Shown: piece by piece, positions 32,047 to 32,238 of the stretch
Numbering within the stretch: the first letter of the stretch is position 1
Layout of the letters: each line of letters begins with the position of its first letter
Source: JACQGZ01 sp036004665
GTDB lineage: Bacteria; Sysuimicrobiota; Sysuimicrobiia; Sysuimicrobiales; Humicultoraceae
DNA: 32,238 nucleotides
Direction of reading: 5' to 3'
Assembly (NCBI GenBank): GCA_036004665.1
Contig: DASYRG010000013.1
Location: 1 to 32,238 of the forward strand
Translations under genes and position numbers: made by a program
Notes under the pieces: generated by a model
What the model saw: the letters and a program-made list of their open reading frames with translations, nothing else
What the model was told of the DNA's origin: nothing
The model's database searches: none

Positions 32047-32238
32047 CTACCGACACGCTCCCCACCAGGCCATTGCGATACCGTCCGGGACAACGTCCTC
32101 GAAGCGCACCGTGCCTTTGAGGAGGCCGAGTTTTCGATACGCTTCATTCATGACCAGGATGTTTTCCCTTCTAATGCTGGGCCAGTAGACCGCAGGCTGG
32201 ACTTTGGCGATGTTCGCGTACACCTCGGGTCCCAACCC
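32047..32238 (-). CDS. C-terminal fragment of an NMT1-type ABC substrate-binding protein (runs off window)
   Basis: The visible 62 or more residues end at the TAG at 32047-32049 and continue upstream past the window edge. The stretch YWPSIRRENILVMNEAYRKLGLLKG then FEDVVPD closely parallels the C-terminus of the orphan binding protein at 719-1732 (NWRDLDMERSLRF and GLLKVSVDDVVQ), so it is probably a NitT/TauT-type solute-binding protein. The true start and any partner genes lie outside the window. The TTG at 32235 is unlikely to be the start. Confidence 0.65.
   Translation of the reverse strand, partial: GLGPEVYANIAKVQPAVYWPSIRRENILVMNEAYRKLGLLKGTVRFEDVVPDGIAMAWWGACR

Noticed and set aside
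1..32238. CRISPR arrays, insertion sequences with terminal inverted repeats, rRNA, phage structural genes
   Set aside because: None was seen. No regularly spaced repeats and no intact transposase or phage module are present on either strand.

Overview
The window is high-GC bacterial chromosome. It has short intergenic gaps, frequent 1-8 nt stop/start overlaps, several GTG or TTG starts, and strong AGGAGG-type ribosome binding sites. No rRNA or other good taxonomic marker is present. The mix of carbohydrate importers, Tat-type binding proteins, a short ribosome hibernation factor and an erythromycin-esterase-like protein fits an uncultured soil or subsurface lineage (Chloroflexota- or Armatimonadota-like). 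That placement is a weak inference.

Positions 1-3816 are an integration scar zone. A tyrosine recombinase gene carries an in-frame stop and is cut off before its catalytic His/Arg/Tyr residues. It ends at a 3' fragment of a tRNA-Arg. After an orphan NMT1-type binding protein gene with a perfect terminator hairpin come two 45-bp direct repeats. Both are the 3' half of tRNA-Ala(TGC), running from the anticodon loop to CCA. They bracket 1.6 kb that holds one recognisable gene, a small nucleotidyltransferase.

Positions 3917-7609 hold a secreted endonuclease/exonuclease/phosphatase-fold nuclease and a decayed second copy of the methyltransferase that lies intact at 6482-7108. The decayed copy is fused to a truncated, frameshifted membrane-protein gene. 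A secreted His/Cys-containing protein follows.

Positions 7723-11333 look like a stress or dormancy cluster: an erythromycin-esterase-family enzyme facing HPF, a phosphoribosyltransferase, an alpha/beta hydrolase and a cold-shock protein. Next are a collapsed class III cyclase pseudogene, a SufR-like regulator divergent from a secreted helical protein across a palindromic operator, a Rieske ferredoxin and an AlkZ-like DNA glycosylase.

Positions 15257-31125 are a divergent sugar (acid) locus around an IclR regulator. Leftward runs a CUT1 ABC importer with two different ATPases. Their defects are complementary: one lacks the catalytic Glu and the Q-loop Gln, the other lacks the LSGGQ signature. 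Together they predict a dimer with one good and one degenerate ATP site. Rightward runs one long overlapping operon: FAH-family hydrolase, KDPG aldolase, KDG kinase, SDR dehydrogenase, M24 peptidase-like protein, a complete CUT2 (Rbs/Xyl-type) importer and a DUF4432 mutarotase-like protein. The enzymes suggest that a 2-keto-3-deoxy sugar acid is consumed either by phosphorylation plus aldol cleavage or by oxidation plus hydrolysis. No upstream sugar dehydrogenase or sugar-acid dehydratase lies in the window.

The right edge has a SPOR-repeat membrane protein and the C-terminus of another NMT1-like binding protein that runs off the window.
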